The notes under the pieces were generated by a model, which saw only the letters and a program-made list of their open reading frames with translations, searched no databases and was not told the origin of the DNA. From the IMG/VR virus record IMGVR_UViG_3300018424_000077, positions 1 to 36,862 of that record: DNA of 36,862 nucleotides; one strand, 5' to 3'. Of the stretch, positions 10,701 through 18,400 are shown piece by piece. The translations under genes and the position numbers were made by a program. Position 1 is the stretch's first letter, and every line of letters begins with the position of its first letter. The DNA comes from a virus.

Positions 10701-11844
10701 ACTTGTCACCAGGTTTCGATGGGATTTGACCCAATTCTGGTTCGTAGTAGAGACGCTGCTTATCGTCAAATACGAATGCATATTTCCAGGTGTGGATTAC
10801 TGTACTCTGCGGATCCGATGGGTTTTGTAGAGCGTCACGAAATACAACACCAAAAATATACGTCTCGTTAGACGCCTTGATCATGTGGCGATCTTGGTTC
10901 TGCGGTCTGACAATTACTCGACGCAGGTTGTCACCGATCAGAGAGCAGTTTCTTGGCAGTGAAATTGGGTTGTCTTCAAAATATTCACCACCAGATACGA
11001 TGATAGATACGTACTCATCATCTGGATCTGGAGTTGCTTTCTGCAGACCATATGCAATTTGTGCTGCTTTTTTGATAGTGGCAACAGGTCGTGCAGCAGA
11101 ACGACCATCATTATCATCACTACCAATTGTGGAAGATACGTATACACGACCACCAGTATCGTTAGTGGCAACTTTATATACGAAGTCTGTGGTAGCAATA
11201 CGTCTAGACTGATCACTCAGTGGGGGAGTGTCTGCTGTAGGATAGAATGTAGTGCCGAACGTTGGACTAGTAACGTCGGTATCTTCAAAGTTGATCAGGT
11301 TAGGACCACGAAGAGCCAACGCTGGGTTGATAATCGTATCGATATCCAGGTTCGTAACCTGTGCAGTATCAGAGATAATAGAACGAGTAGTTCTAATTTG
11401 ACCCTCAACGTCAAGTTCAAACTGAGGATCAGTAGTATTAATACCAACACGAACGTTTTCTTGTACGTTCTTATTAATAAAGATAGCGTCCTTTTCAAGA
11501 GCACCAGTACCTACACTGAGTTCAAGAGACTCGTCCCCTTGAAAACTGAGAGAACGCACTCTCTTGTATGCCAGTGTTTGACCAGCAGTAATTATTCCAG
11601 TAGAGCTACTCTGGAAAGAAAGATTATCGTCGTCTACCTTGGTTACGGTGTAAGTACCGTCAGTCTCACCGCCCGTAAGGAAGTCGATGTACAGTTTTTC
11701 AGTTGCAATGATACCGTGTGCAACCGAAACAATATTTACTAAACCACTCGCAGATCTGCTATAAGTGGCATTAGTCCACCTACCTGTAGGTTTAGCGCCT
11801 GACGCTTCAATTCTCTGTTGGTCGGTATTAAACTTGAGACTCAT
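1735..11844 (-). CDS. Giant modular tail-fibre/baseplate structural protein (3369 residues)
   Basis: This is the largest protein of the window. In order it shows: an HGL/DGxY beta module (about 20-95); a fibre motif RVGINTTDPQFELDVEG (about 131-147); a right-handed beta-helix start with VYVSSTIGSDDNDGR (from about 230); an HGL/IGGL-type beta module (about 520-600); an alpha-helical cassette with three CIDDV helices and GGN motifs (about 950-1530); a second beta-helix-like part with SFGGTAYNISNDGY (about 1570-1700); a GDFKVGN element (about 1860); further beta modules and GxGY repeats (2000-2500); and four LDG-type fibre repeats (about 2550-3200). It ends in INDGGSWSVV, a tip motif resembling those of two upstream genes. 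It is inferred to be a long trimeric fibre or rim protein. No self-cleaving chaperone domain is evident. GGAG at 11854-11857 is its ribosome site, 9 bases before the ATG. Confidence 0.88.
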   Translation of the reverse strand: MSLKFNTDQQRIEASGAKPTGRWTNATYSRSASGLVNIVSVAHGIIATEKLYIDFLTGGETDGTYTVTKVDDDNLSFQSSSTGIITAGQTLAYKRVRSLSFQGDESLELSVGTGALEKDAIFINKNVQENVRVGINTTDPQFELDVEGQIRTTRSIISDTAQVTNLDIDTIINPALALRGPNLINFEDTDVTSPTFGTTFYPTADTPPLSDQSRRIATTDFVYKVATNDTGGRVYVSSTIGSDDNDGRSAARPVATIKKAAQIAYGLQKATPDPDDEYVSIIVSGGEYFEDNPISLPRNCSLIGDNLRRVIVRPQNQDRHMIKASNETYIFGVVFRDALQNPSDPQSTVIHTWKYAFVFDDKQRLYYEPELGQIPSKPGDKFRGQNIFKITFNNHTGSDLTLLVNAYLQGGSSGTQGRVQSVNFTGPDASPNSTGDITVLITSGVNDVFQDAEKIFYNNTSFASIITDINNPGVSDRLDVVDAESLRPELETISNQIYQHTVDAEREELKFFARTSAVNTTNNTINIPGHGLKTGHAVYYDKYEDTVALPGLIDQTVYYVRTIDADNIELYDTYANASAATNVTQGRRDFTGEATAGLYHKFKSGAVMPESNNIYIERHQFTTGDGITYRAGKMGAIGGLTNNVNYFVYKENDDWIRIAASAADAVNKAADGSDDPTTIDITSAGLGFQRFDVSERLLTVSTIDTSLNTQGTYNGPIFNLATSSVSSDFHDYEVGTEVELYGFTNSAIDFGGSVNSAYTISGGLITVTLSSVDNTKTSALFADWITLGEGGLTFNFPGEDNRYSKTYHIGQFDLGSGTPSLPSNTDLGMGYARYNSSNTTVTVVLKQSDSPTTGDNIVSSSGSGVSVLDNVADLNGRKYITHRIERADGYSLQFVVRANITNISATLNPSGDQNVIGSANYVLASLRNSPYGFDAVNVSDRFRDGGTAIKTNQEFIAEEAYAYVKSHYENSQTRTSSLTIGPTTFAAQAERVTRPITSWSVTGTKATFVVKRGHNLFSSDGGTATQVTIAGTTGLSTNGTFDIDDILDDKRFVLDLGNTQSTGQTGTTGTFNDFQKPFRTPGSEPFADRYADAADAIYSNAEMIAEVAVGKMLAANGSFTIPTGNQSCIDDVKDFLQLAMAHNLRWGGNDRVYDAANYYVRGAHVAGEQDRSVEVFNYARDFAIQVIRNLPVLRHPHSTIQQYYEQVTLDTVLNNSVGDAANQINTNLAFIAAEAVERYTIANVGFNVPGGNQNCIDDVVDVLRSLTYNLAHGGNDAVYDAASYYTGTTHVDGEETETQAIFNNARDIAKQVLNNETVTVQGSHGLTQVKDNTITVDPGGCAAIKSSVDTLMAIVTTAVANDNMSHATRTAATNATCADVASSITTLTTVLTNAIGTNSGTGNLNGVTRTVAPGDIQCIDDVQKILRAFSHDLRYGGNSKTIEAANLYISGGSVAHVPEEVEFTRATFAAAKELAIDAIRNQLEDGQFSQIAPVANGSITVDSSAPECANVVSALVTNWGILDNVLASGTAYSGTVTTPDPVISEQDNGLYSFPLLSNNLDLPVVEASPYIQNSSLISFLGGSGCEIDGAKVATPNVPRPGLKLNAQGNTVANFDPQGKSMVANAFTIISFGGTAYNISNDGYTQLVSVFAIFCQDGILCQSGGYASVTNSASNFGTFALRATGFRAEPYDFDIGVIDNISDDLDGNGVPTGRQVIRVSGPNLTNIPVEDYIIRISGTSPTDPATEHIILETEIISGSVGSQVTADITTNRAMDYTDTSNGNRYQNTSSPTYVAGSLPLSNLHTRGIQFHRPSVCNSSSHTWEFSGAGNTYAALPQNGGVGLGTAYEASEQSFGQVYTSGTNEFGDFKVGNFVTIFNRTGAISFVGTVSISELSSIKIVGGAITITGFSDDDNLGGTFASDSLLPTQASVRDYISNNLGPYLNQPYSTNAVPSALVQLTSSGKINIDQIPALRPFNITSVTSQAERLAIEDANAGDIAIETSATTFSVASGSVNTSTDAIAIPGHGTNDGDQLTYGSGTSDIGGLADGNVYYVIKVDNDNIKLATTESNANGGSAIDLLTQGAGTHTFTTQGTAISYILENDLESQFLAFAPNSNYSFTVNDILVGSSTTARGTVQSYNDGLIYNFVISDGGSGYTGDFALTIGAPDDPGGTQASATANVVNGSVTKVTITNKGSGYYTQPTVQVQVSPGGAANNASISAQIEARVDIDIANNIKFDAGDFILDQSLANEGTGTYSQSGTTITVSETGHNLSNVDLVYLDFTTGGASDGFYTVSVLNANQYTVTSVNSGTLSGNVNRKRIVDLSRAINTSASNAANWTQLTSTNIDASNIVAGTIDPERMAGKGTANSYTFLRGDSSWEYALQSIRPTTQDAIVISGSLSDSSYIDTITITAGGTGYTDGTYQNIPMGGGNISISSDNVARATYIVSGGVIISASVTDSGTGYTGNFSVTIPSELGGGTGAILNAVKGSINRAFGNIEIDIKKGDNLTPAATVYGNYGVFRFRKDVANQAVGNQDQGGFVIDNNGNVAIDQGPGSELNADKLDGNQGSFYQTANNILFGTLDPARLANTTYNISISGTADTANRIFNETAAPGSNPGPSQATNGVAAALRNNAATGLSDGGTTHGVVTYRREATGTATTQLGFTDNNNLYIRGNTGGNAVYTNWAKIWSSANDGAASGLDADLLEGKQGLWYQSGYNVGDTRAGINHPIGDMFLPEVLGQDKMVFENFYVNDTGNKYTFYVPDFHCRTGTSGNINPGGTYTIYSDVGATNNIGSIVVDSGASGVQELTHTTGEIYTLVTGTVAFVGANSNANVYVFGPNPGTKWTVSSSNKVSSGSTTIIGLRDDANGAKLQIGKAATSTTPTIDFRSSGQAPVYDVQMIVSGGNANNGNGTLRINAGDLTINGNTIWHSGNDGSSSQLDAHYLDGYTQSTSATANTIARRDASGHLTVNDLTADQGIFTNNGAGTLSLADGNGITIGKVATNTATLRGKQNSAVGYIRFGTDSNSFGWNGTHLSYNNVYFRNGRIGIGESNPGSALTVENNADGLFSYASFGHGQSGRGRIGLGGSGGSPSIAFTDTDNDNAWVLGADDANVSWFVIKGFATPGGAALINSQGSTGSCNLAIYQATGRWFINKAGSTGAGSRLNVGGSIETDSQLKSTVATGTAPLSVSSTTKVTNLNADLLDGYTALNLPYLGGSVNVWINDDGGQPRFYFANNSHTYLRTGDNFYFRSDNDTSMGSIDGNGGTWTIYGSGQSENTQSTYRLEVQGQNGLNIKTSSVGVSGGQREVVLRADGDKQWIDRYGVFKRNRNTVVENVTVANGDNCMTAGPITINNNITVTINDGGSWSVV
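1785..1792 (-). promoter_or_regulatory. Late-promoter-like octamer TATAAATA inside the end of the giant fibre gene
   Basis: The minus strand reads TATAAATA, an exact match to the T4 late-promoter -10 element. It lies within the last codons of the 3369-residue gene, 53 bases before the ATG of the 287-residue adhesin. It could give the adhesin, oxygenase and following gene their own late transcript. The octamer also encodes part of a repetitive Asn/Ile stretch, so chance is a real alternative. Confidence 0.5.
2195..4185 (-). repeat. Four LDG-type tail-fibre repeats in the C-terminal third of the giant fibre
   Basis: Four spaced copies of a motif seen in many phage fibres occur at roughly 4130-4185 (LNADKLDGNQGSFY), 3690-3765 (GLDADLLEGKQGLWY), 3000-3045 (LDAHYLDGYTQS) and 2195-2260 (NLNADLLDGYTALN). 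In known fibres these mark segment boundaries of a thin shaft. Their presence puts the shaft and tip in the C-terminal third and the modular beta/alpha part nearer the virion. The copies diverge at DNA level. Confidence 0.8.
4880..5100 (-). repeat. HGL/DGxY beta module, internal copy
   Basis: The encoded segment GTYSQSGTTITVSETGHNLS, followed by VYLDFTTGGASDGFYTVSV and SGNVNRKR, matches two other segments. One is the N-terminal part of the same protein (about 11555-11775, with HGIIATEKLYIDFLTGG and DGTYTV). The other lies in the 2410-residue protein (about 18475-18690, with AHGLTTNDYIYADHISG and DGFYQV). It is a beta-rich unit of about 70 residues, with DNA similarity limited to short blocks, so the duplications are old. 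Confidence 0.75.
5575..5805 (-). repeat. HGL...IGGL...YYV..IKLA beta module, intact copy
   Basis: The segment reads AIAIPGHGTNDGDQLTYGSG, then IGGLADGNVYYVIKVDNDNI, then KLATTESNANGGSAIDL and QGAGTHTF. A relative in the same gene is at about 10045-10285 (INIPGHGLKTGHAVYYD, VYYVRTIDADNIEL). Another is in the 2410-residue gene at about 16480-16700 (GDQVLYD, IGGLTSGQNYFVIRVDGDNV, KLASSLANANAG), and a weaker copy is in the right-edge giant at about 34995-35260. This copy is intact and serves as the reference for the split copy at 33020-34175. Confidence 0.75.
7250..8990 (-). repeat. Alpha-helical cassette with paired cysteines and GGN..YDAA motifs (copy in giant fibre)
   Basis: About 570 residues of mostly helical, repetitive sequence sit between beta domains. 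Three units carry CIDDV helices (cysteine codons at 8461-8463, 8080-8082 and 7591-7593), each followed by a GGN motif, for example LRWGGNDRVYDAANYY. Three further helices carry the second cysteine type: CAAIKSSVDTL (7822-7824), CADVASSITTL (7714-7716) and CANVVSAL (7321-7323). Helices with IAEEA or IAAEA and FNYARD or FNNARD lie between. Cysteine types run A-A-B-B-A-B. The same set of elements recurs in the giant at the right edge. I do not know a named family for it. Confidence 0.8.
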
Positions 11845-11853
11845 TTATTTGTA

Positions 11854-11857
11854 CTCC
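11854..11857 (-). promoter_or_regulatory. Ribosome binding site of the 3369-residue gene
   Basis: The minus strand reads GGAG followed by 9 bases and ATG at 11842-11844. It lies in the 19-base gap after the TAA of the 177-residue gene and supports the chosen start. Confidence 0.7.
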
Positions 11858-11863
11858 GAATCC

Positions 11864-12397
11864 TTAGGATACGACTGTGATGTCAACAATTCCAATCCAC
11901 GTAACCGTGGAAGATGTAGTTACTGTTTCAACTTCAAAGCTGAAAAAAGGTGCAGCACCAATTTGGAAAGCGTCTGCAGTTACACTCCATTCTTCCTGTG
12001 CTGGTGGATTGTTTCTGATTGTCTCTTCAAAAGTAGAAACAACAGAAGGTACCCCAGAAGAATCGGTTGCAACCAGGACTTCCATCACTGCAGCATAAAC
12101 ATAGTCATTATTAGTTGTTTCTTGCCCAAAAACTCTAGCGCTAATAAAGGCAACACTATCATTCGCTAAAGGTGGAGTATTTGTAGCAAGAGGAGTTCCA
12201 CCATCTAAAGACAACTGCAATGTGTTGTTTGCAGCATCAGTCTGCCTCTTCATTATATAGACATCCCTATTGGCATCAGTGAAATGATCACTGATCATGT
12301 GAATTTGCGAGATGTTCTTGAGGGCAAAATCAGTATTTACTACCTCAGTAGAACCAACCGCAAAGCCACCAATAGATGAAAAATTCTTAATTGGCAT
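11864..12397 (-). CDS. Unidentified beta-rich virion protein (177 residues)
   Basis: I do not recognise a named family. The protein starts MPIKNFSSIGGFAVGSTEVV and is acidic and rich in Thr, Val and Ala, with alternating hydrophobic residues typical of one or two beta-sandwich domains. Examples are VYIMKRQTDAANNTLQLSL in the first half and FFSFEVETVTTSSTVTWIG at the end. There is no cysteine, signal peptide or membrane segment. It sits between the two largest fibre genes, 19 bases before the next start, and has its own late-promoter octamer 20 bases ahead of its ATG, which argues for separate late expression as a structural part. It could be a fibre-fibre connector or a head-domain decoration; the sequence does not decide. 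The start at 12395-12397 follows the upstream TAA (12421-12423) by 23 bases. Confidence 0.8.
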   Translation of the reverse strand: MPIKNFSSIGGFAVGSTEVVNTDFALKNISQIHMISDHFTDANRDVYIMKRQTDAANNTLQLSLDGGTPLATNTPPLANDSVAFISARVFGQETTNNDYVYAAVMEVLVATDSSGVPSVVSTFEETIRNNPPAQEEWSVTADAFQIGAAPFFSFEVETVTTSSTVTWIGIVDITVVS

Positions 12398-12417
12398 GAC
12401 TTTAGATTACCTTAGGT

Positions 12418-12425
12418 TATTTATA
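12418..12425 (-). promoter_or_regulatory. Late promoter TATAAATA upstream of the 177-residue gene
   Basis: The minus strand carries an exact TATAAATA octamer overlapping the TAA of the 2410-residue gene and ending 20 bases before the next ATG. It matches the T4 late -10 element, which is recognised without a -35 box. The spacing is almost the same as at the gp8 promoter (19 bases). It probably drives the 177-residue gene and the 3369-residue fibre. Confidence 0.75.
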
Positions 12426-15400
12426 CCTTGACCTTGGTGGTTGTGAACCTACCAGTAAAGGATGTGGACGATGTTGCGGCACTTGATTTTGCCAGAGAGA
12501 TGTTGACGCTAGAACCGACAACCGCTACACTTGCATCAACCAAATCATTATCAGATGTTACCGAATTAGTAACTGTTGCATGTGCATCAGTACCTGCTGC
12601 AGCACAAACTACGGTAACCTCAAGCATGTGAACCTTACCATCGTTACTCTCAATAGCAACCAAAACTTTAGCGCCTTTATACTGTGCTTTATCAAATGCA
12701 GTAATAGTTGCAGATGTGCTGAATGTTGTGAGTTGACCACCCTCTACGCGACAATCGTCAAGTTCAACGAAGTCTGCGGTAGAATCCATTACAGTCAGGT
12801 AATTATTTGCTCCACCTGCCTGCCAAGATCTGTTAATTCTCAGACCTGCTTCAGATCCACTACCATCATACGTAATGAAGTTCTTACTATTTAAACGAGT
12901 TACATATTCGTTATAGAGGATATCACTACGAGTAAATGGTGTGCTTGGGCTGGTAATTGAATCAACTTTAATAGTAACGTCTTGGTCTGGAGTTGTGCCA
13001 CCTAGTGAGGTACCTGCAATAGTGATAATTTCACCAACTTCATATGAAGTTCCTCCAGAGGCAACTGTAACAGAGGTAACAGTTCCAGAAGCATTGACCT
13101 CTACATCAACGGTCAAACCAGTACCATCTACCTGTGCGTTAGTTACAATCCCAGTAAACGTAGTGCTTGCTGTATATGATGTAGCAACTTGTGTTAAACT
13201 TGCATTATCAAAAGCGGAAACAATACCTTGTGCAGGAACTGCACGAAGTCTCAAACCATCAATAATTTCAACATCCTTTTGGGATCTAACTTGTAAAATT
13301 GTTTGATCAACAACATTAACATTCAGTGCAGGAGAAAGTGCAGTGCCATTTATACTCAATGTGCCTGCAGTGCGGTATTCAAAGTCTCTAGGATGAATAA
13401 CCGTTGCCATGTTACCCTTATATGTCAGGGTAGTGTTGTTTAACGCTAAGTTATTTTGACCTGCTGCAAAGAATTCAAAAGTATCTTCGTCAGTACCTGG
13501 AGAAGATTCTGTAAGGATGTAGGTATCCTGGTCAACGTCACGGACACCACCCAGAGAAACGAAATCGGATCCGTTGTAACCTTCAAACTGTAACTGGGTT
13601 GTGTTGAATCTGATTGCACCAGTTCTCACATCGAGAGCATCTGGTCTAGAAGTGGTAGGACCAGCAGGAATAATCAGAGCGCCTTCACTATCAATAAGAA
13701 CATCCTTATTAGAAGAAGGTTTAATAATGACACCTTGACCATCAACGTCAATGACAGTAACTGTTCTTCCAGACCCACCACCAACAGAAGGAATAGTGAT
13801 AGGATCACCTACTCTATAGTTTTGACCCTTATCAACGACAGTAACTGTTGAGAAGTCTCCAGATGCAACTGTTACAGTAACAGTCAGACCTGTACCAATT
13901 CCCGTAGTAGTGGTTGCAACATCAGTATACGTACCATCAGTATATCCAGATCCAGTGCCTGTGACCTGTAGATCTAAAACCTGACCGAAGGAACGAACTG
14001 CAGCTGTACTGTTGTTCTGAATGACATTATCTCTAAAACGCAGGATACCTGCATCAAGATTACCACTAGCAGTAATGTCACCCGTTACGGTGTCAATGTT
14101 GAATGTCTCTGTAGTGCCATCAGTGATAGTAAAATCTACGTTAGTGCCACCACCAAATACAAAGTTTCCACCACCTTTAGTTGCAAAGTTCAGTGGAACA
14201 TCAATATCAGTACCATTAGTTGTAATGGTAGAGTTTGCAAGAATCTCAACGTTTGTTGCTGCAGCACCAACAGTAAGTTTTGGTGTAGCAGTATCTACGT
14301 TAAAGAATGGAGTGGAAGAATTAAGAGTAGAATGAACTTTGAGACCAGTGGTATCAAATCCACTAGAAGTAAATCTACTTGTTTCTGTACCTGCGGTAGT
14401 GATGCCAATTACATCTGCATCAGCTCTGAAGAGACCCGTTGTGTCAGAACTATCAAAGGAAAGTGATGGTGTTAAAGCTGATCCATCTTGAAGTTCTAAA
14501 TCTACTTGATCTAATGTATTATCACTACCAGTAGATGTAATGCCACCATTAAATGTAGCAAGACCAGTAAATGTGGAAGTTCCTGTTACAGCAGAAGTTC
14601 CACCAATAGTGATGTTGCCAGTAAGCGACGCCGCTGCTGCTGTAATCTGACCAGTAGAAGTAACACTCCAAGTAGATGTTTGGATTAATCCATCTGGTTG
14701 AATTGTTACTTGATTTCCTCCAGCTTCACCGAGAGTGAGATTTCCTTCCTGTGATAACTCAAGGGATTTAGTTGCTGAGATTGTAGCAATAGAAAGATCT
14801 AAACCTGTTCCTTGTGCTACTCCAACACCACCAACATTACCAAGAATAAGAGTATCTGCTGCTTCGTATGCTTGACCTGGAGTAGTTACTGTTGCTGCAC
14901 TAGCAAAACCTGCATTATTAACAGTGAATTGGAAACCACTACCACCGCCTCCGCCAACAGTAGCATCGTCTACACTCAAGACATCACCAATCTGATAGTC
15001 TTGACCAGTTAGTGAGATATTAGTTACACTGCTAATTCCAGAATTGTTGGCATTGATTGTATATGTAAACCCAGATCCACCTGCAATATCTCCAGTATCA
15101 GCTTGAAGAACGTCACCAACTTTGTAATTCGTTCCTTGTGCTGTAAGAGTTACAGCACTTACAACTCCAGAAGTGACCGTAACATCTGCCTGCATACCTT
15201 CGCCACTTTGACCAGCAGCACCAGTTGCAAAAGAAATGGTACCAGGTTCTTGCATTTGAGCACCATGTACCGTGCAAGTTAAGGTTGACGTTAAACTTAG
15301 TCCCGAAACAGCAGGACCGACAATAACCTCAAAGTATGCACCCGCTGTGCCTGGAGTTCCGAACGCTCTCCCACTAAATCCTGTTACAGCAGTGCCGATG

Positions 15401-18400
15401 GCTAGAGGGTGATTGGCATTAGAAGCATCAGATTGATCATATCGATATGTGTTATCATCAGTCAGAGTTTGGTTAAATGCCTCATTGCCATTAATTAGGT
15501 AGCGATTGACATTTAAAGATGAAACGTCAATGGTTGCTGAGGTTGCACCACTAGTTACATTTTCCTGCTGAGAATCTAAGAAAGTTCCCGTTACGTTATT
15601 GAGGTAAATGTATGATCCAAGTGGATCAACTGCAGTAACTGTACCAGTAGCACCAGAAACACTACCTGTTACGGTATTGCCTACAGAGAACGTTCCAGAA
15701 ATAGCTGTAATGTCGAGTTTATCTCTCTGTACAACAGTAACTGTAAATGTTGTTGTTGGTGGGTTTCTAAGAGCAACTGAATAAGTTGCATCTGTATATC
15801 CACTACCTGCATTGCTGATGGTTCCAGTAAAACCTGGAATTGTAAATGTTGCAGTTGCAGATTGACCACTACCTCCAGTAAATGCTACGTTTGCATAAGT
15901 GCCCGCAGTATATCCAGAACCAGATGCTGTAATAGTACCAGAAACGGATTGGATATCAACTGTAATTGTTGCTCCAGTACCTGCACCATTATCAACTGTG
16001 ATTGCTGGTGCGGTTTCATATCCAGTACCAGCTGTATCTAATGTAATAGCAGAGAGGCGACCAGTCTGTTCGTCCAATACAGGTGTAACTGTTGCTGGAG
16101 ATGTTGGATCACCGCCAACAGTTACTGTGGGGAGACTTCTATATCCTAAACCAAAATTAGAAACATTAATACTGGCGATTGCAAATCCCAGTACAGATGT
16201 ACCGACAGCACCGCTACCAGTTGTATCAAGAGCATCGTTTGTGAATGTTACTCCAGGTGCAGATCCAGATGCATAACTACCAACGGTAGTAATCGTCACC
16301 GAATCAACAGCTTTACCAAGAACGGTATTGAGTTGTTCTCCAGAACCTGCAGCATCAGTTACTGTAATGTTTGGAGCAGTAGAATATCCACTACCATCGT
16401 TAGTAACAGTAATTGCAGTAATGACACCTGCCGCTAAAGTAGCACTGACGGTAGCTTGTTCACCTTGCAAGAACTGAGATCCAGATGGGGAACCAGAAAG
16501 AGAAATTGCAGTTCCTGCATTTGCATTTGCTAAAGAAGACGCAAGTTTAACATTATCACCGTCTACTCTAATTACAAAATAATTTTGTCCACTAGTTAGA
16601 CCACCAATCGCTACAGCAGTAGCGTCAAGTGTGGTAGCATCATAAAGAACTTGATCTCCAGTTTCAAATGGATGAGTTGAAATAGTAATAGAGTTAGCAG
16701 TAGTATCTACAGTATCTGTAGATGCAGTAAATGCCGCTTGGGGTGCTTCATCAACTACTAAGGTTGGTGATGTAAAATTAGAACCACCATTAATAACTTC
16801 TACGGATTGTAATCTACCACCAGGTGCGAGAGAAGCGGTACCAGCAGCTGTTCCAGTGGAAAATGCGACAGTTGGAACTAAAGTGTATCCAGAACCTCTG
16901 TTAGTAAGACTTACAGTCTTAACTCCACCAAGGGTTTCTAAAGTTGCTGTTGCTGTAGCTTTTTGGAATGGTTCTGTGGTTACTTCTACTGCCTGTTGTC
17001 CACCAACGTATCCAGAACCAGCAGCAACAATATTTACAGTACCAATACCGTTCTTGAGAACTACAAAAGATCTGGTGGAGAAGTTGGATACTTCAGATGA
17101 ACCAAAGATTGTACTGTCTCTGAATCCACTGATCTTCAGAGCACCTTGTACTGTACTACCAAACGCGATGGATTTGTTGACATCAAAATAGATTGCTTCT
17201 TTAACAATCGTTTCTGCGTTTACAACAAAGTCTTCTTGACCAGCAGGGTCAACGATTACCTGACCTGTCGTAGATGTCAGACTGTTACCAGCAAGTCGTA
17301 AGTTTCCAGTTTCAATGTATGCTGGATAGATGTTAGTAGTACCAGTTCCATCACTCAATGTGATGTTGGCAGCAGATTGTGCTTGAGAAGTTGCCTGGAA
17401 CTGAACGTTACCAGTGCTCTGATCAACTACAAATGCATCACCAACTCTAAAGTCTCCCTTTTCGTTGGTTGCTGAGTAGAATATTCTACCGCCATTGAGC
17501 TCAGTAACTTCATTTGCCTGAACTGCCAATGATGGATCATTAGAGAAGTCAGAGTCTGCACCAATATATGCAAAGTTATGACTTGTCAGGAGCAGTTTTA
17601 CACCAGCACCATCTGCAACAGCACCCTTTGTGCCATAGATGTTTGCAGAGGAGATGGAGCGCAGTTCTGCACCGAACTGAGAATAGTCAGCAGTAATTAC
17701 TGAGGTTGCAGAATCTCCACCGCTAGAACGAACGTCAGAAATACCACCAGATGCATCATCAAATGTTGTGAGTGCGTCTGTTCCATTAGCGTGCAGCAGG
17801 AGTACCGTGTTCAGATCTGTCGAGTATTCACTAGTTGTTGGTGTGAATGCTCCAGTAAAGCGACCAGCACCTTTACTTACACGGACTTCATCAATGTGTC
17901 CAGTAAATTCTTCTGTAGGTGCAGTTGTATTGAAGTTAGCACCAATTGCCAATGGTTTTGTAGAACCATAGTCATTGGTGTCTGTAAATGATGCAACCTG
18001 TGTACCATCAACGAAAATGCGTGTTGTACCACCGCTACGTGCCGCTGCAATATGGTACCAAGTGCCTGTGGCAAGAGAACCCCCAGACTGTGCTGCACCG
18101 TTGCCTACGGCGTAATTAAGGGTGTATGGTGAGGTACCTGACAGATACAGTGTAGGTGCGGTATCTGTAGCAGATGCATCACGGAAGTCAAAAATTCTTT
18201 GTGTACCAGAACCACCATTTGGTCTGATGAAACATTCAAACGCAAAGTTAGAAGTACCAAAACCGAAGTCTTCAGAGGTTGGAACAGTCAGTTGGTCCTC
18301 AGTTCCGTCAAACAGAATAGATGCTGTACCAAACTTCTGTTGAGCAGTGTCTAACTGAGTATCACCGAATCTGGAGGTAGTCTTGGATTGTTTTGTTACA

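Noticed and set aside
11860-11870. Inverted repeat ATCCT-AGGAT as a terminator
   Set aside because: The arms are five bases, no T-run follows, and it overlaps a stop codon just before a ribosome site. Termination there would cut off the giant fibre gene.
11059-12169. Plus-strand open frames over the junction of the 3369- and 177-residue genes
   Set aside because: Both minus-strand genes are well supported by domains, ribosome site and promoter; the plus-strand proteins are low-quality sequences without motifs.
13350-13357. TATAAATG inside the 2410-residue gene as a late promoter
   Set aside because: The last base differs from the octamer and no gene start follows within reasonable distance.
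13030-17050. Repeated short motifs as a CRISPR array or satellite DNA
   Set aside because: The repeats are at protein level, of varying length, in one reading frame and diverged in DNA. They are beta repeats of a fibre.
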